NCBI RefSeq assembly: GCF_000381525.1
Contig: NZ_KB906616.1
Location: 1 to 49,761, forward strand
DNA: 49,761 nt
Reading direction: 5' to 3'
Source: Peptostreptococcus anaerobius VPI 4330 = DSM 2949
GTDB lineage: Bacteria > Bacillota > Clostridia > Peptostreptococcales > Peptostreptococcaceae
Shown: positions 35,226-44,602 of the stretch, piece by piece
How positions within the stretch are numbered: the stretch's first letter is position 1
How the letters are laid out: every line of letters begins with the position of its first letter
Program-made: the position numbers and the translations under genes
The notes under the pieces: generated by a model
The model's database searches: none
The model's input: only the letters and a program-made list of their open reading frames with translations
What the model was told of the DNA's origin: nothing

Positions 35226-35235
35226 AAGCCTTAAA
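35203..35235. repeat. AAAAAGCCTTAAA tandem repeats
   Basis: The 13-bp sequence AAAAAGCCTTAAA occurs at 35203-35215 and 35223-35235, exactly 20 bp apart, and a degenerate third copy, AAAAAATGCTTGAAA, begins at 35251. The repeats overlap the candidate PurR box and precede the promoter. Confidence 0.5.
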
Positions 35236-35259
35236 TTTTTGATTTTACGGAAAAAATGC

Positions 35260-35288
35260 TTGAAAAAATCTGTATATTGAGTTATTAT
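35260..35288 (+). promoter_or_regulatory. Promoter of the purE-M-N-H-D-L operon
   Basis: TTGAAA (35260-35265) and TATTAT (35283-35288) are separated by 17 bp. The leader of about 120 nt contains repeated TTCGTATAT-type elements (around 35301, 35313 and 35332) that may be additional half-sites. Confidence 0.5.
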
Positions 35289-35414
35289 TTTATTATAAAG
35301 TTCGTATATTATTCGTATATCAATAGATATATATTCGTGTATAGCTACTATCTAAGTATGTAGAAAGCTTTATGATATTAGTTAATGTAAATAATTTAAG
35401 AAGGAGAGTTTATA

Positions 35415-35891
35415 ATGAAAATAGCAGTAGTAATGGGATCAAAGTCAGATCTACCAAAGTTGGAGTCTGGAATAGCTTTAATAAAGGAGTTTGGTGTTGA
35501 GGTTGCAGTAAGAGTTCTATCAGCCCACAGAACACCGGTTGAACTAACTAAGTTCCTAGAAGATATAAAGGATGATACAGATGTAATCATTGCAGCTGCA
35601 GGAAAGGCAGCACATCTACCAGGTGTTGTAGCTGCTCAGACAGTAACTCCAGTGGTAGGACTACCTATCAAGTCATCTACAATGGACGGTTTGGATTCCC
35701 TACTTTCAATGGTTCAGATGCCTGGTGGAATACCAGTTGCAACTGTAACTATAGATTCAGGACTAAATGCTGCTCTTATGGCACTTGAGATCATAGGTAT
35801 CAAGTACCCTAAGATAGCAGAAAAGTTAGTTGACTACAGACAGAAGATGGCTGACAAGGTTCTAGCTGACGACGCATCTTTGGAAATATAA
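35415..35891 (+). CDS. purE: N5-carboxyaminoimidazole ribonucleotide mutase
   Basis: This 158-residue enzyme makes 4-carboxy-aminoimidazole ribonucleotide in purine synthesis. MGSKSDLPKLE, the conserved LSAHRTP with the catalytic His, AAGKAAHLPGVVAA and LLSMVQMPGGIPVATV are class I segments; AAGKAAHLPG carries Lys where many have Ala or Gly. Class I enzymes usually depend on PurK, which is not found in this window. AAGGAG supports the start. purM follows 111 bp later, after a palindrome. Confidence 0.95.
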   Translation: MKIAVVMGSKSDLPKLESGIALIKEFGVEVAVRVLSAHRTPVELTKFLEDIKDDTDVIIAAAGKAAHLPGVVAAQTVTPVVGLPIKSSTMDGLDSLLSMVQMPGGIPVATVTIDSGLNAALMALEIIGIKYPKIAEKLVDYRQKMADKVLADDASLEI

Positions 35892-35924
35892 TTTTATATA
35901 GTGATTTAAAAAGTTATCATATGT

Positions 35925-35942
35925 AGGGGATATATATCCCCT
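35925..35942. repeat. Perfect 18-bp palindrome between purE and purM
   Basis: AGGGGATAT and ATATCCCCT form a perfect palindrome. There is no T-run after it, so it is more likely an RNA-processing or stability hairpin, or a protein site, than a terminator. It marks where purC and purF sit in many other operons. Confidence 0.5.
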
Positions 35943-36002
35943 CATTTGCTTGAAATATAGAATAAAAAATATATTATAAAATAAATTTAAAAGGAGAAAA
36001 AT

Positions 36003-37079
36003 ATGTTAACTTATAAGGCTTCAGGTGTTGATATTGACGAAGGTAATAGAGCGGTTGATCTAATAAAAGGAAAGATAAAAGAAACTTATGATTCAAATGT
36101 AATAGGAGACTTGGGTAACTTTTCAGGTCTATATTCATTAAAAGACTTTATGGGTATGGAGGAGCCAGTTCTTCTTGCTTCGACAGATGGTGTAGGAACA
36201 AAGTTAAAGATAGCCCAGCTTATGGACAAGCATGACACAGTAGGTATAGACTTAGTCGCTATGTGTGTAAATGACTTGATATGTCAGGGAGCTAGACCTA
36301 TGTTCTTCCTAGATTATATAGCCCTTGGAAAACTAGTACCTGAACACATAGAGAAGGTAGTTGGTGGTATAGCTGACGGATGTAAGATGTCTGGATGTGC
36401 ACTAATAGGTGGTGAAACTGCTGAAATGCCAGGTATGTATGCTGATGATGACTATGATTTAGCTGGTTTTTCAATAGGTATAGCTGATAAGAAGAAGATA
36501 GTAAGCGGTAAGGATGTTAAATCTTCAGATGTGCTTGTAGGTGTATCATCAAGTGGTATCCACTCAAATGGTTTCTCATTTATAAGAAAGATATTCCTAG
36601 AAGAGTACAAGTATGACCTAAGCACTCAAATAGAAGAGCTAGGTATGACACTTGGTCAGGCTCTTCTTACTCCAACAAAGATATATGTTAAGCTAGCACT
36701 TGATATACTAGCAAAGCACAATATAAAGGCAATTGCCCACATAACAGGTGGTGGACTTGTGGAAAATGTAGTAAGGGTTATACCTAAGGGACTAGGATTA
36801 GATATAGATACAAAGTCTTGGGACAAGGACCCTATATTCAAGATGATTGAAGGTTTTGATGCTATTGAAAAGAGAGAATTACACAAGTCATTTAACATGG
36901 GAGTTGGTCTAGTGTTTATTGTAGACAAGGAAGACGCAGATGCCCTTGTTAAGTTTATAAATGAAAGACCAAATGACAATGCCCAGTATGTTGATCCAAT
37001 ATACAAGGACCTTATGGAAGATAAGGCCTATATAATTGGTTCAGTTACAGATTCACACGAAGGTGTAGAACTTTTATAA
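36003..37079 (+). CDS. purM: Phosphoribosylformylglycinamidine cyclo-ligase (AIR synthetase)
   Basis: This 358-residue ATP-dependent enzyme closes the imidazole ring to form AIR. Family segments include STDGVGTKLKIAQ (ATP site), DLVAMCVNDLICQGARPMFFLDY, GGETAEMPGMY and GVSSSGIHSNGFSF. The length is normal. AAGGAG lies before the ATG. It belongs to the pur operon, 26 bp before purN. Confidence 0.97.
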   Translation: MLTYKASGVDIDEGNRAVDLIKGKIKETYDSNVIGDLGNFSGLYSLKDFMGMEEPVLLASTDGVGTKLKIAQLMDKHDTVGIDLVAMCVNDLICQGARPMFFLDYIALGKLVPEHIEKVVGGIADGCKMSGCALIGGETAEMPGMYADDDYDLAGFSIGIADKKKIVSGKDVKSSDVLVGVSSSGIHSNGFSFIRKIFLEEYKYDLSTQIEELGMTLGQALLTPTKIYVKLALDILAKHNIKAIAHITGGGLVENVVRVIPKGLGLDIDTKSWDKDPIFKMIEGFDAIEKRELHKSFNMGVGLVFIVDKEDADALVKFINERPNDNAQYVDPIYKDLMEDKAYIIGSVTDSHEGVELL

Positions 37080-37105
37080 AAACAATTAATATATGAGGAG
37101 TTAAC

Positions 37106-37699
37106 ATGAAGAATATAGGGGTATTGGTTTCAGGTGGTGGTACCAACCTCCAGTCAGTGATAGACAATATAGAGTCTGGCAAAATAAATGGTCAAATAAA
37201 GGTAGTAATATCAAATAAGGAATCAGCTTATGGTCTTGAAAGAGCTAGAAAGCATGGGATAAAGGCTATTTACTTAAATGATGAAAAAGAAATAATCGAA
37301 GAATTAAAAAATAATGATGTAGACCTAGTAGTTTTGGCAGGTTTCTTGAAGATACTTAGCCACGATTTTACAAGGGCATTTGAAAATAAGATAATAAATA
37401 TTCATCCATCTTTAATACCGTCATTCTGTGGCAAGGGTTACTATGGCTTAAAGGTTCATGAGGCTGCTGTAGAATATGGTGTTAAGGTAAGTGGAGCGAC
37501 AGTACATTTTGTAGATGAAAATACAGATACTGGTGCAATCATCATGCAAAAGACTGTAGATGTCTTACCTGATGATTCTGCTCAAGACCTTCAGAAGAGG
37601 GTTCTATGTGTAGAACATGAGATACTTAGTCAAGTGATTGCTAAGTTCTGCGAGGATAAGATTAAGTTAGTAGGTAGAAGGGTTTATATAGAAGACTAG
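37106..37699 (+). CDS. purN: Phosphoribosylglycinamide formyltransferase
   Basis: This 197-residue enzyme transfers a formyl group from 10-formyl-tetrahydrofolate to GAR. VLVSGGGTNLQSVID is the phosphate-binding N-terminus; the catalytic Asn-His pair is in IINIHPSLIPSF and the Asp in VHFVDENTDTGAII. purH starts 15 bp downstream with AGGAGG in between. Confidence 0.96.
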   Translation: MKNIGVLVSGGGTNLQSVIDNIESGKINGQIKVVISNKESAYGLERARKHGIKAIYLNDEKEIIEELKNNDVDLVVLAGFLKILSHDFTRAFENKIINIHPSLIPSFCGKGYYGLKVHEAAVEYGVKVSGATVHFVDENTDTGAIIMQKTVDVLPDDSAQDLQKRVLCVEHEILSQVIAKFCEDKIKLVGRRVYIED

Positions 37700-37714
37700 A
37701 GGAGGTCATTTAGA

Positions 37715-39244
37715 ATGAAGAGAGCTTTAATTAGCGTTACAGATAAGACAGGTGTTGTAGGGTTTGCAAAGAAGCTAAACGACCTTGGTTATGAAGTAAT
37801 ATCAACAGGAAATACTTTTATGAAATTAGATGAAAATGGTGTAAAGGTAATCCAGGTAGAAGAAGTAACAAACTTTCCAGAAATATTGGATGGTAGAGTT
37901 AAGACTTTAAATCCATACATCCATGGTGGTATACTATATAGAAGAGACCTTGAAAGTCATGTTGAAACTGTTAAGGAACACAATATAGGGTCTATAGATA
38001 TAGTTGTAGTCAGCCTATATGATTTTGAGGGGGCTGTAAAGAGCAAAAAGTCACATGAAGACATAATTGAAAATATAGATATAGGTGGACCATCAATGAT
38101 TAGGTCTGCATCAAAGAACTACAAGGATGTAGCAGTTGTTGTAGATATAGCTGACTATGATATGATAATAGAAAAGTTAGAAAATGGTGGGCTTACAGAA
38201 GAAGATAGAAGAAACCTAGCCTATAAGGCATTTGCAACAACAGCTAGATATGATGCCTTGATATCTTCATATTTTGCAGGTGTTGTAGGAGATACATATC
38301 CAGATATGATGACGCTTACATTTGAAAAGGATACAGAACTTAGATATGGCGAAAATGGCCACCAGAGAGGATTCTTATATTCTCAGCCAAATGCCAAGAA
38401 CCCAATCCTTAATTATGAACAGCTAAATGGCAAGGCATTGTCTTTTAACAATATAAATGACCTACATGGTTGCCTAGAGTTTATGAGGGAATTCAAGGAT
38501 GATGACCAGGTAGTTGCTGTTGCCATCAAGCACGCTAATGCTTGTGGTGTTGGTCTTGGTAAGGACAGTCTGCAAGCATACACAAAGTGTTTTGAATCAG
38601 ACAAGATATCAATATTTGGTGGTATAGTAGGTATAACATCTACAGTGGACGTAGCTACAGCAAAGATGTTAAAAGAGATATTCCTTGAAATAGTTGTAGC
38701 ATATGATTTTGAAGATGAAGCCCTAGAAATACTAAAGACTAAGAAGAACCTAAGAGTCCTAAAGTTGGCTAAGATTGAAAAAAGCAAGCAAGTGCTTGAT
38801 ATGAAGTATCTTGACGGAAAATTGCTTGTTCAGGACAAGGATGTAATAAGAAATGAAAAGAGAGATGTAGTGACTAAGATTGCTCCATCTGAAGACCAGT
38901 TAAGAGACATGGACTTTGGAATGAAGGTAGTCAAGAACCTAAAGTCTAATGCAATAGTGATAGTAAAGGATGGTCAGACTTTGGCTTCTGGCTGTGGTCA
39001 GACATCTAGAATATGGGCCCTATCTAATGCCCTAGTAAACAATAAAGATAAGAACTTTGAAGGTTCAGTACTTGCATCTGATGCCTTTTTCCCATTTGAT
39101 GACTGCGTAAGACTTGCTGCTGAATACGGCATCAAGGCTATAGTGCAGCCAGGTGGATCTATAAGGGATGAAGATTCTATCAAGGCTTGTGATGAACTTG
39201 GATTATCGATGGTATTCACAGGTGCTAGACATTTTAAACACTAA
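37715..39244 (+). CDS. purH: Bifunctional AICAR formyltransferase / IMP cyclohydrolase
   Basis: This 509-residue bifunctional enzyme performs the last two steps to IMP. The N-terminal cyclohydrolase part (about 1-195) has TDKTGVVGFAKKL, ISTGNTFMKLDENG and RVKTLNPYIHGGIL. The C-terminal transformylase part contains the Lys-His pair in AIKHANACGVG and the closing AIVQPGGSIRDEDSI. It lies between purN and a small hairpin. Confidence 0.97.
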   Translation: MKRALISVTDKTGVVGFAKKLNDLGYEVISTGNTFMKLDENGVKVIQVEEVTNFPEILDGRVKTLNPYIHGGILYRRDLESHVETVKEHNIGSIDIVVVSLYDFEGAVKSKKSHEDIIENIDIGGPSMIRSASKNYKDVAVVVDIADYDMIIEKLENGGLTEEDRRNLAYKAFATTARYDALISSYFAGVVGDTYPDMMTLTFEKDTELRYGENGHQRGFLYSQPNAKNPILNYEQLNGKALSFNNINDLHGCLEFMREFKDDDQVVAVAIKHANACGVGLGKDSLQAYTKCFESDKISIFGGIVGITSTVDVATAKMLKEIFLEIVVAYDFEDEALEILKTKKNLRVLKLAKIEKSKQVLDMKYLDGKLLVQDKDVIRNEKRDVVTKIAPSEDQLRDMDFGMKVVKNLKSNAIVIVKDGQTLASGCGQTSRIWALSNALVNNKDKNFEGSVLASDAFFPFDDCVRLAAEYGIKAIVQPGGSIRDEDSIKACDELGLSMVFTGARHFKH

Positions 39245-39254
39245 TTAAAAATAC

Positions 39255-39281
39255 AGTGCTAGTCTCAAGTGGGCTAGCACT
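39255..39281. repeat. 10-bp stem hairpin between purH and purD
   Basis: AGTGCTAGTC and GGCTAGCACT pair with one wobble around a 7-nt loop. No T-run follows, so transcription probably continues into purD. It may serve RNA processing. Confidence 0.5.
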
Positions 39282-39312
39282 ATAATGGACTAATCGCGTA
39301 TGGGAGGTTTGT

Positions 39313-40581
39313 ATGAAGATTTTAGTAGTAGGTGGCGGTGGTAGAGAACACGCTATCTGTTGGAAGTTAAGTCAGGAAAAGAATGTTGAAAAAATCTATT
39401 GTGCACCAGGTAATGCGGGAATATCTAATGTGGCTGAATGCCTTGATATCAAGGATACAGAACTAGATAAGTTAGCTGATTTTGCATATGATAATAAGAT
39501 TGACCTTACAATAGTAGGACCAGAAGTTCCGCTAGTGATGGGTATAACTGATATATTTAAAGAGAGAGGTCTAAGGGTATTTGGACCTGATAAGTCTTGT
39601 TCTAGGTTAGAGGGTAGCAAGTTATTCTCTAAGGAGTTTATGGTAAGACATGATATTCCAACTGCAAAGTACAAAGAATACACTGATATAGAAAAGGCTA
39701 AGGCTGAAATAGATAGCTTTGGGTATCCGGTCGTAATAAAGGCTGATGGTCTTGCAGCGGGTAAGGGGGTTGTGATACCTACTACAAGAGAAGAAGCCCT
39801 TGAAACTCTTGATATAATAATGAAGGACAAGAAGTTTGGAGAGGCTGGTGACCTAGTAGTTGTAGAAGAATTCTTAACAGGCGTTGAGACATCAATCCTT
39901 GCCTTTGTTGATAAGAATACTATAATACCTATGGAATCTGCTAAGGACCACAAGAAGATATTTGAATTAGAAACTGGACCTAATACTGGTGGTATGGGTA
40001 CTTTCTCACCATCAACTATATATACAGACGAACTTGCAAAGAAGGTATATGATGAAGTATTGATAAAGTCTTTAGAGGGATTCCAGAAAGATGGCTTAGA
40101 ATTTAGAGGTATCCTATTTGTAGGTCTAATGCTTACTCCAAATGGAGAAAAGGTACTTGAGTACAACTGTAGGTTTGGAGACCCTGAAACTCAGTCAGTA
40201 CTTATGAGACTGGAAACTGACCTATCTGAAATTATGATGGCTGTTACAGAGGACAGACTAGAAGATGTACATATCAAATACACTGATGAGGCTGCAGCTT
40301 GTGTAGTACTTGCATCTGGTGGATACCCTGAAAGCTATGAAAAGGGCAAGGTAATAAAGGGACTTGATAATGTAGATGACTCTATAGTGGTATTCCACTC
40401 AGGAACAAAGTTTGTAGACCAAGATATAGTTACAAATGGCGGTAGAGTACTAGGTGTATGCTCTAGAGGTAAGACTGTAGAAGATGCCGCTAATAATGTA
40501 TATGCTAATATAGATAAGATAAGCTTTGAAAAAATGCACTATAGAAGGGACATAGGAGTTAAATATGAGCAGAGTAAATAG
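39313..40581 (+). CDS. purD: Phosphoribosylamine-glycine ligase
   Basis: This 422-residue ATP-grasp enzyme joins phosphoribosylamine and glycine. MKILVVGGGGREHAICWKL, VGPEVPLVMGI, VIKADGLAAGKGVVIP (ATP-grasp loop) and ENTGPNTGGMGTFSP-like GPNTGGMGTFSP are diagnostic, and EYNCRFGDPETQSVL binds metal and ATP. The last 17 bp overlap the start of purL, so the two are translationally coupled. Confidence 0.97.
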   Translation: MKILVVGGGGREHAICWKLSQEKNVEKIYCAPGNAGISNVAECLDIKDTELDKLADFAYDNKIDLTIVGPEVPLVMGITDIFKERGLRVFGPDKSCSRLEGSKLFSKEFMVRHDIPTAKYKEYTDIEKAKAEIDSFGYPVVIKADGLAAGKGVVIPTTREEALETLDIIMKDKKFGEAGDLVVVEEFLTGVETSILAFVDKNTIIPMESAKDHKKIFELETGPNTGGMGTFSPSTIYTDELAKKVYDEVLIKSLEGFQKDGLEFRGILFVGLMLTPNGEKVLEYNCRFGDPETQSVLMRLETDLSEIMMAVTEDRLEDVHIKYTDEAAACVVLASGGYPESYEKGKVIKGLDNVDDSIVVFHSGTKFVDQDIVTNGGRVLGVCSRGKTVEDAANNVYANIDKISFEKMHYRRDIGVKYEQSK

Positions 40582-43500
40582 AGTTTTTGTTGAAAAAAAG
40601 GACGGATTTGACCTAGAGTCAAAAGCAATGCAAAGTGACATACTTGATAGTCTTCATATATCAGTTGAAGGACTAAGAGTTATAAATAGATATGATATAG
40701 AGGGTATAGGACAAGATGTCTATAAGAAGGTCGCTGAAACTATTTTATCAGAGCCAAACCTAGACAATGTATACTACGAAGAAGTGCCAACAAGAGGTCA
40801 TGAAAGGATGTTTGCTATCGAATACCTACCAGGCCAGTATGACCAGAGGGCTGACTGGGCTGCTATGTGTGCAGAAATAGTGAATGATGGTAATAGACCT
40901 ATAATCAACTCATCTAAGCTTATAATAATAGGATCTAGCATCAGTGATGAAGAATTTGCCAAGATAAAGGACTTCTCAATAAATGCAGTGGATTCAAGAG
41001 AGGCATCTTTAGATAAGCCTGAAACTCTTGAAATGGTATATGACTTACCAGAGTCAGTTGCAACTATGGATGGATTTATAGACCTTGACCAGGCTGGGCT
41101 TGAAAGTTTTCTTGCTGAACTAGGACTTGCTATGACAATAGATGACCTAAAGATGGTTCAGGAATACTTTAGGGATGATGAAAAGAGAAACCCAACTATA
41201 ACAGAAATCAAGGTCCTAGATACTTACTGGTCAGACCACTGTAGACATACTACATTTATGACTAGACTAGCAAATATAGATATACCAGAGGGAAGATTTA
41301 CCAACATAGTAAAGGAAACATACGATAGATACCTAGAAGATAGAAAGTTTGTATACGGTGATAAGGAAAAAGACATATGTCTAATGGATATGGCAACTGT
41401 TGCTATGAAGAAGCTAAAGAAGGAAGGCAAGCTGGCTGACCTTGATGAATCAGAAGAAATAAATGCTTGTTCAATAAATATAGACGTTGAAATAGACGGC
41501 AAGAAGGAAGAGTACCTTCTAATGTTCAAGAACGAAACACACAACCACCCAACTGAAATAGAGCCATTTGGTGGTGCAGCTACTTGTCTAGGTGGAGCTA
41601 TAAGAGATCCATTGTCAGGTAGATCATATGTATATCAGGCCATGAGAGTTACAGGTTCTGCAGATCCAAGAACTTCTCTAGAAGATACACTTGCAGGTAA
41701 GCTAATGCAAAAGAAGATAACTACTGGTGCTGCTAACGGATATTCTTCATATGGTAACCAGATAGGTCTATCAACTGGGCAGGTATCAGAAGTGTACGAT
41801 GAAGATTTCGTTGCTAAGAGGATGGAAGTTGGCGCAGTAATAGCAGCGGCTCCAAAGGAAAATGTAATAAGAAAGAGACCAGATGCTGGTGATGTAATCA
41901 TCCTACTAGGTGGTAAGACTGGTAGAGATGGTTGCGGAGGTGCTACTGGTTCATCTAAGGAACATTCAGAAGAGTCTATATCTACTTGTTCAGCAGAAGT
42001 ACAGAAGGGTGATGCTCCTAACGAGAGAAAAATCCAGAGATTCTTCAGAAATGCTGAAGCAGTAAAGATGATAAAGAGATGTAATGACTTTGGTGCAGGT
42101 GGAGTATCTGTTGCCATAGGTGAAATAGCAGACTCACTAGACATCAATCTTGACCTAGTTCCTAAGAAGTACGATGGTTTAGATGGTACAGAGCTTGCTA
42201 TATCTGAATCTCAGGAAAGAATGGCAGTTGCTATCGAGCCACAGAACATGGCTAGGTTTATAGAACTTGCCAACCTTGAAAACCTTGAAGCAACTCATGT
42301 TGCTACAGTAACAGATTCAGGATATATGAGAATGAACTGGAAGGGCAAGGATATAGTAAATATCAAGAGAGCCTTCCTAGACAAGAATGGTTGTAAGCAG
42401 GATGCAGATATCAAGGTAGAAAAAATAGACGACCAATCTAGCTATACAGACCTAAGAGAAGTTACTAAGTCTGAAACAGGTATCAAGGACAAGTATATGG
42501 CAGCCTTCAAGGACCTAAATGTTTGTTCACAGAGGGGTCTTGTAGAGAAGTTTGACAATACTATAGGTGCATCCACTGTAATTCTACCATTTGGCGGTAA
42601 GTACCAGGCAACACCAGCCAATGGTATGGTTGCCAAGATACCTCTATTAAAGGGTACAACTAATACTTCATCAATAATGACATATGGATATAATCCAAAG
42701 ATAGGTAAGTGGTCAACATTCCACGGGGCTATGAACGCAGTTGTAGAATCAGTTGCCAAGCTAGTTGCCCTAGGTGGTGAATATTCATCAGCTAGACTTA
42801 CATTCCAGGAATACTTTGAAAGACTAGGAAAGAACCCTTCATCTTGGGGTAAGCCATTTGCAGCCCTACTAGGAGCTTATTATGCCCAGACAGAATTTGA
42901 GATACCAGCAATAGGTGGTAAGGACTCAATGTCAGGTACTTTCAAGGATATCAATGTACCACCAACACTTGTATCATTTGCAGTTAATACTCAGGATGCA
43001 GGCAAGGTAGTATCTCAGGAAATAAAGAAGGCAGGATCAAAGTTAGTCCTAGTTGAAGCAGTAGAAAAAGACTATGCCTTCCCAGATTTTGACCAGATGA
43101 AGAAGAATTTTGATATTATAACTAAGGCTATCATGGAAGAAAAGGTACTTACAACTTATGCCCTAGGATTTGGTGGACTAGGTGAAGCCCTTGCCAAGAT
43201 GGCATTTGGTAACAAGATAGGTCTAGAACTTTCAGCTGATTTTGAAGCTTCAATGGAAAGTGCAGACGACTTATTTAGACCAAGCTATGGCTCAATAGTT
43301 CTAGAAATGGCAGAAGAAGACCTTGGATTACTTGAAGGTGCTACATATAAGGTTATTGGACAGACTATTGAAGTTTCATCAATTAAGGCCTTTGGTGAAT
43401 CTATCAGCCTAAATGAATTATTAAAGGTATCTGAGGGTGTACTTGAATCAACATTCCCAACTAAGGCTTCAAAGATATTAACTGACGATATAAGAAATAT

Positions 43501-44347
43501 AAGCTTTGAAAGAACGGGAGAGCTTAAGAAGGCATCTATATCAATAGCCAAGCCAAGAGTATTTATACCAGCCTTCCCAGGAACTAACTGTGAATATGAT
43601 TCGGCTAGAGCCTTTGAAAGGGCAGGAGCAGAAGCTAAGATAGGCGTATTTAGAAATATGACTTACAAGGATATAGAATCATCAATAGATATGATGGTTG
43701 ATGAGATAAATAATAGCCAGATAATAATGATACCAGGCGGTTTCTCAGCAGGTGATGAGCCAGATGGTTCAGCCAAGTTTATAGCTACAGTATTCAGAAA
43801 TCCTAAGATAGAAGAGGCTGTAATGAAGCTATTAAACGAAAGAGATGGTCTAATGATAGGTATCTGTAATGGATTCCAGGCCCTAATCAAGCTAGGTCTT
43901 GTTCCATACGGTGAAATCATGACTCCATCAGATCATATGCCAACACTTACTTACAACAATATAGGTCGTCACCAGGCCAAGATGGTAAGGACTAGAGTTG
44001 CATCTAACAAGTCACCATGGCTTGCTGGAACAAAGGTTGGAGACGTTCACTCAATAGCCATATCTCATGGTGAAGGTAAGTTCGTCGCATCTGAAGAAGT
44101 GATGAAGAGCCTGATCGAAAATGGCCAGATAGCAACCCAGTATGTTGACTTTGACGGAAACGCTACATATGATATAGACTTCAACCCTAATGGTTCATAC
44201 TATGCAGTTGAAGGTATCACATCAGCTGATGGTAGGGTCCTAGGAAAGATGGGTCACTCTGAGAGAATCGGTGAAAACGTGGTAAAGAATATAGTTGGAG
44301 CAAAAGACCAGCACTTATTCGAATCAGGAGTTAAGTACTTTAAATAG
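40565..44347 (+). CDS. purL: Phosphoribosylformylglycinamidine synthase, single-chain form
   Basis: At 1,260 residues this is the long PurL that carries the synthase and glutaminase parts in one chain, unlike the three-part PurS/PurL/PurQ of most Firmicutes; the long form is known in Clostridia. The synthase part has ETHNHPTEIEPFGGAATCLGG and LSTGQVSEVYDEDF. The C-terminal glutaminase (from about residue 1000) has PAFPGTNCEYD, the nucleophile Cys in GICNGFQALI and the His/Glu pair in ISHGEGKFVA. It uses glutamine and ATP to amidate FGAR. Confidence 0.97.
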   Translation: MSRVNRVFVEKKDGFDLESKAMQSDILDSLHISVEGLRVINRYDIEGIGQDVYKKVAETILSEPNLDNVYYEEVPTRGHERMFAIEYLPGQYDQRADWAAMCAEIVNDGNRPIINSSKLIIIGSSISDEEFAKIKDFSINAVDSREASLDKPETLEMVYDLPESVATMDGFIDLDQAGLESFLAELGLAMTIDDLKMVQEYFRDDEKRNPTITEIKVLDTYWSDHCRHTTFMTRLANIDIPEGRFTNIVKETYDRYLEDRKFVYGDKEKDICLMDMATVAMKKLKKEGKLADLDESEEINACSINIDVEIDGKKEEYLLMFKNETHNHPTEIEPFGGAATCLGGAIRDPLSGRSYVYQAMRVTGSADPRTSLEDTLAGKLMQKKITTGAANGYSSYGNQIGLSTGQVSEVYDEDFVAKRMEVGAVIAAAPKENVIRKRPDAGDVIILLGGKTGRDGCGGATGSSKEHSEESISTCSAEVQKGDAPNERKIQRFFRNAEAVKMIKRCNDFGAGGVSVAIGEIADSLDINLDLVPKKYDGLDGTELAISESQERMAVAIEPQNMARFIELANLENLEATHVATVTDSGYMRMNWKGKDIVNIKRAFLDKNGCKQDADIKVEKIDDQSSYTDLREVTKSETGIKDKYMAAFKDLNVCSQRGLVEKFDNTIGASTVILPFGGKYQATPANGMVAKIPLLKGTTNTSSIMTYGYNPKIGKWSTFHGAMNAVVESVAKLVALGGEYSSARLTFQEYFERLGKNPSSWGKPFAALLGAYYAQTEFEIPAIGGKDSMSGTFKDINVPPTLVSFAVNTQDAGKVVSQEIKKAGSKLVLVEAVEKDYAFPDFDQMKKNFDIITKAIMEEKVLTTYALGFGGLGEALAKMAFGNKIGLELSADFEASMESADDLFRPSYGSIVLEMAEEDLGLLEGATYKVIGQTIEVSSIKAFGESISLNELLKVSEGVLESTFPTKASKILTDDIRNISFERTGELKKASISIAKPRVFIPAFPGTNCEYDSARAFERAGAEAKIGVFRNMTYKDIESSIDMMVDEINNSQIIMIPGGFSAGDEPDGSAKFIATVFRNPKIEEAVMKLLNERDGLMIGICNGFQALIKLGLVPYGEIMTPSDHMPTLTYNNIGRHQAKMVRTRVASNKSPWLAGTKVGDVHSIAISHGEGKFVASEEVMKSLIENGQIATQYVDFDGNATYDIDFNPNGSYYAVEGITSADGRVLGKMGHSERIGENVVKNIVGAKDQHLFESGVKYFK

Positions 44348-44364
44348 GAAATATATTAGTATGA

Positions 44365-44415
44365 GCCGCTCCCCAAGAGCTTAGAAATAAAATCTAAGGC
44401 TAGGGGGCGGTTTTT
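44365..44415 (+). terminator. Terminator of the pur operon
   Basis: CCGCTCCC pairs with GGGGGCGG (one wobble), with an inner GCTTAGA/TCTAAGG stem, followed by TTTTTATA. It closes the pur operon. Confidence 0.88.
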
Positions 44416-44501
44416 ATATAGTTAATATGTTACTATTATGTTTTTATACTGGTCAAACTTGAAATTTCACAAGCTAGGTATAAAATCGATGGAATTTTCT
44501 G

Positions 44502-44531
44502 TTGACTTATATATAGCAATATTATAATATT
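44502..44531 (+). promoter_or_regulatory. Promoter and palindromic operator of the ArsR/CoA-disulfide reductase operon
   Basis: TTGACT (44502-44507) is followed at 15-17 bp by TATAAT or TAATAT. The -10 is covered by a perfect 14-bp palindrome, AATATTATAATATT (44518-44531), the position expected for an autoregulated ArsR-type repressor. The AT-rich sequence makes chance palindromes more likely. Confidence 0.5.
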
Positions 44532-44602
44532 AGAATATAATGATTAAGCGATACTTTTTTGGAATATATAAAATATAAGAAAGTAAAAATAGAGGTGATT
44601 TA

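Larger units (their letters stand above)
34975..35414. other. 440-bp divergent region between yaaA and purE, control region of the pur operon
   Basis: It contains PurR-box-like sites (35181-35225), tandem AAAAAGCCTTAAA repeats, a promoter (35260-35288) and a leader with three TTCGTRTAT elements. I looked for a guanine/adenine riboswitch and did not find the conserved core. Confidence 0.55.

Noticed and set aside
34975-35414. Purine riboswitch upstream of purE
   Set aside because: The conserved aptamer core and paired stems were not found; PurR-box-like sites explain the region better.
35925-35942. Terminator between purE and purM
   Set aside because: The palindrome is perfect but is not followed by a T-run in either direction, and the operon continues.
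39396-40166. Long minus-strand ORF of 256 codons inside purD
   Set aside because: It is a mirror frame of a strongly conserved gene, with Ser/Pro/Leu-rich composition typical of such shadows and no ribosome site.
41635-42147. Minus-strand ORF of 170 codons inside purL
   Set aside because: Same reason: shadow of the purL coding frame without start signals or recognisable motifs.
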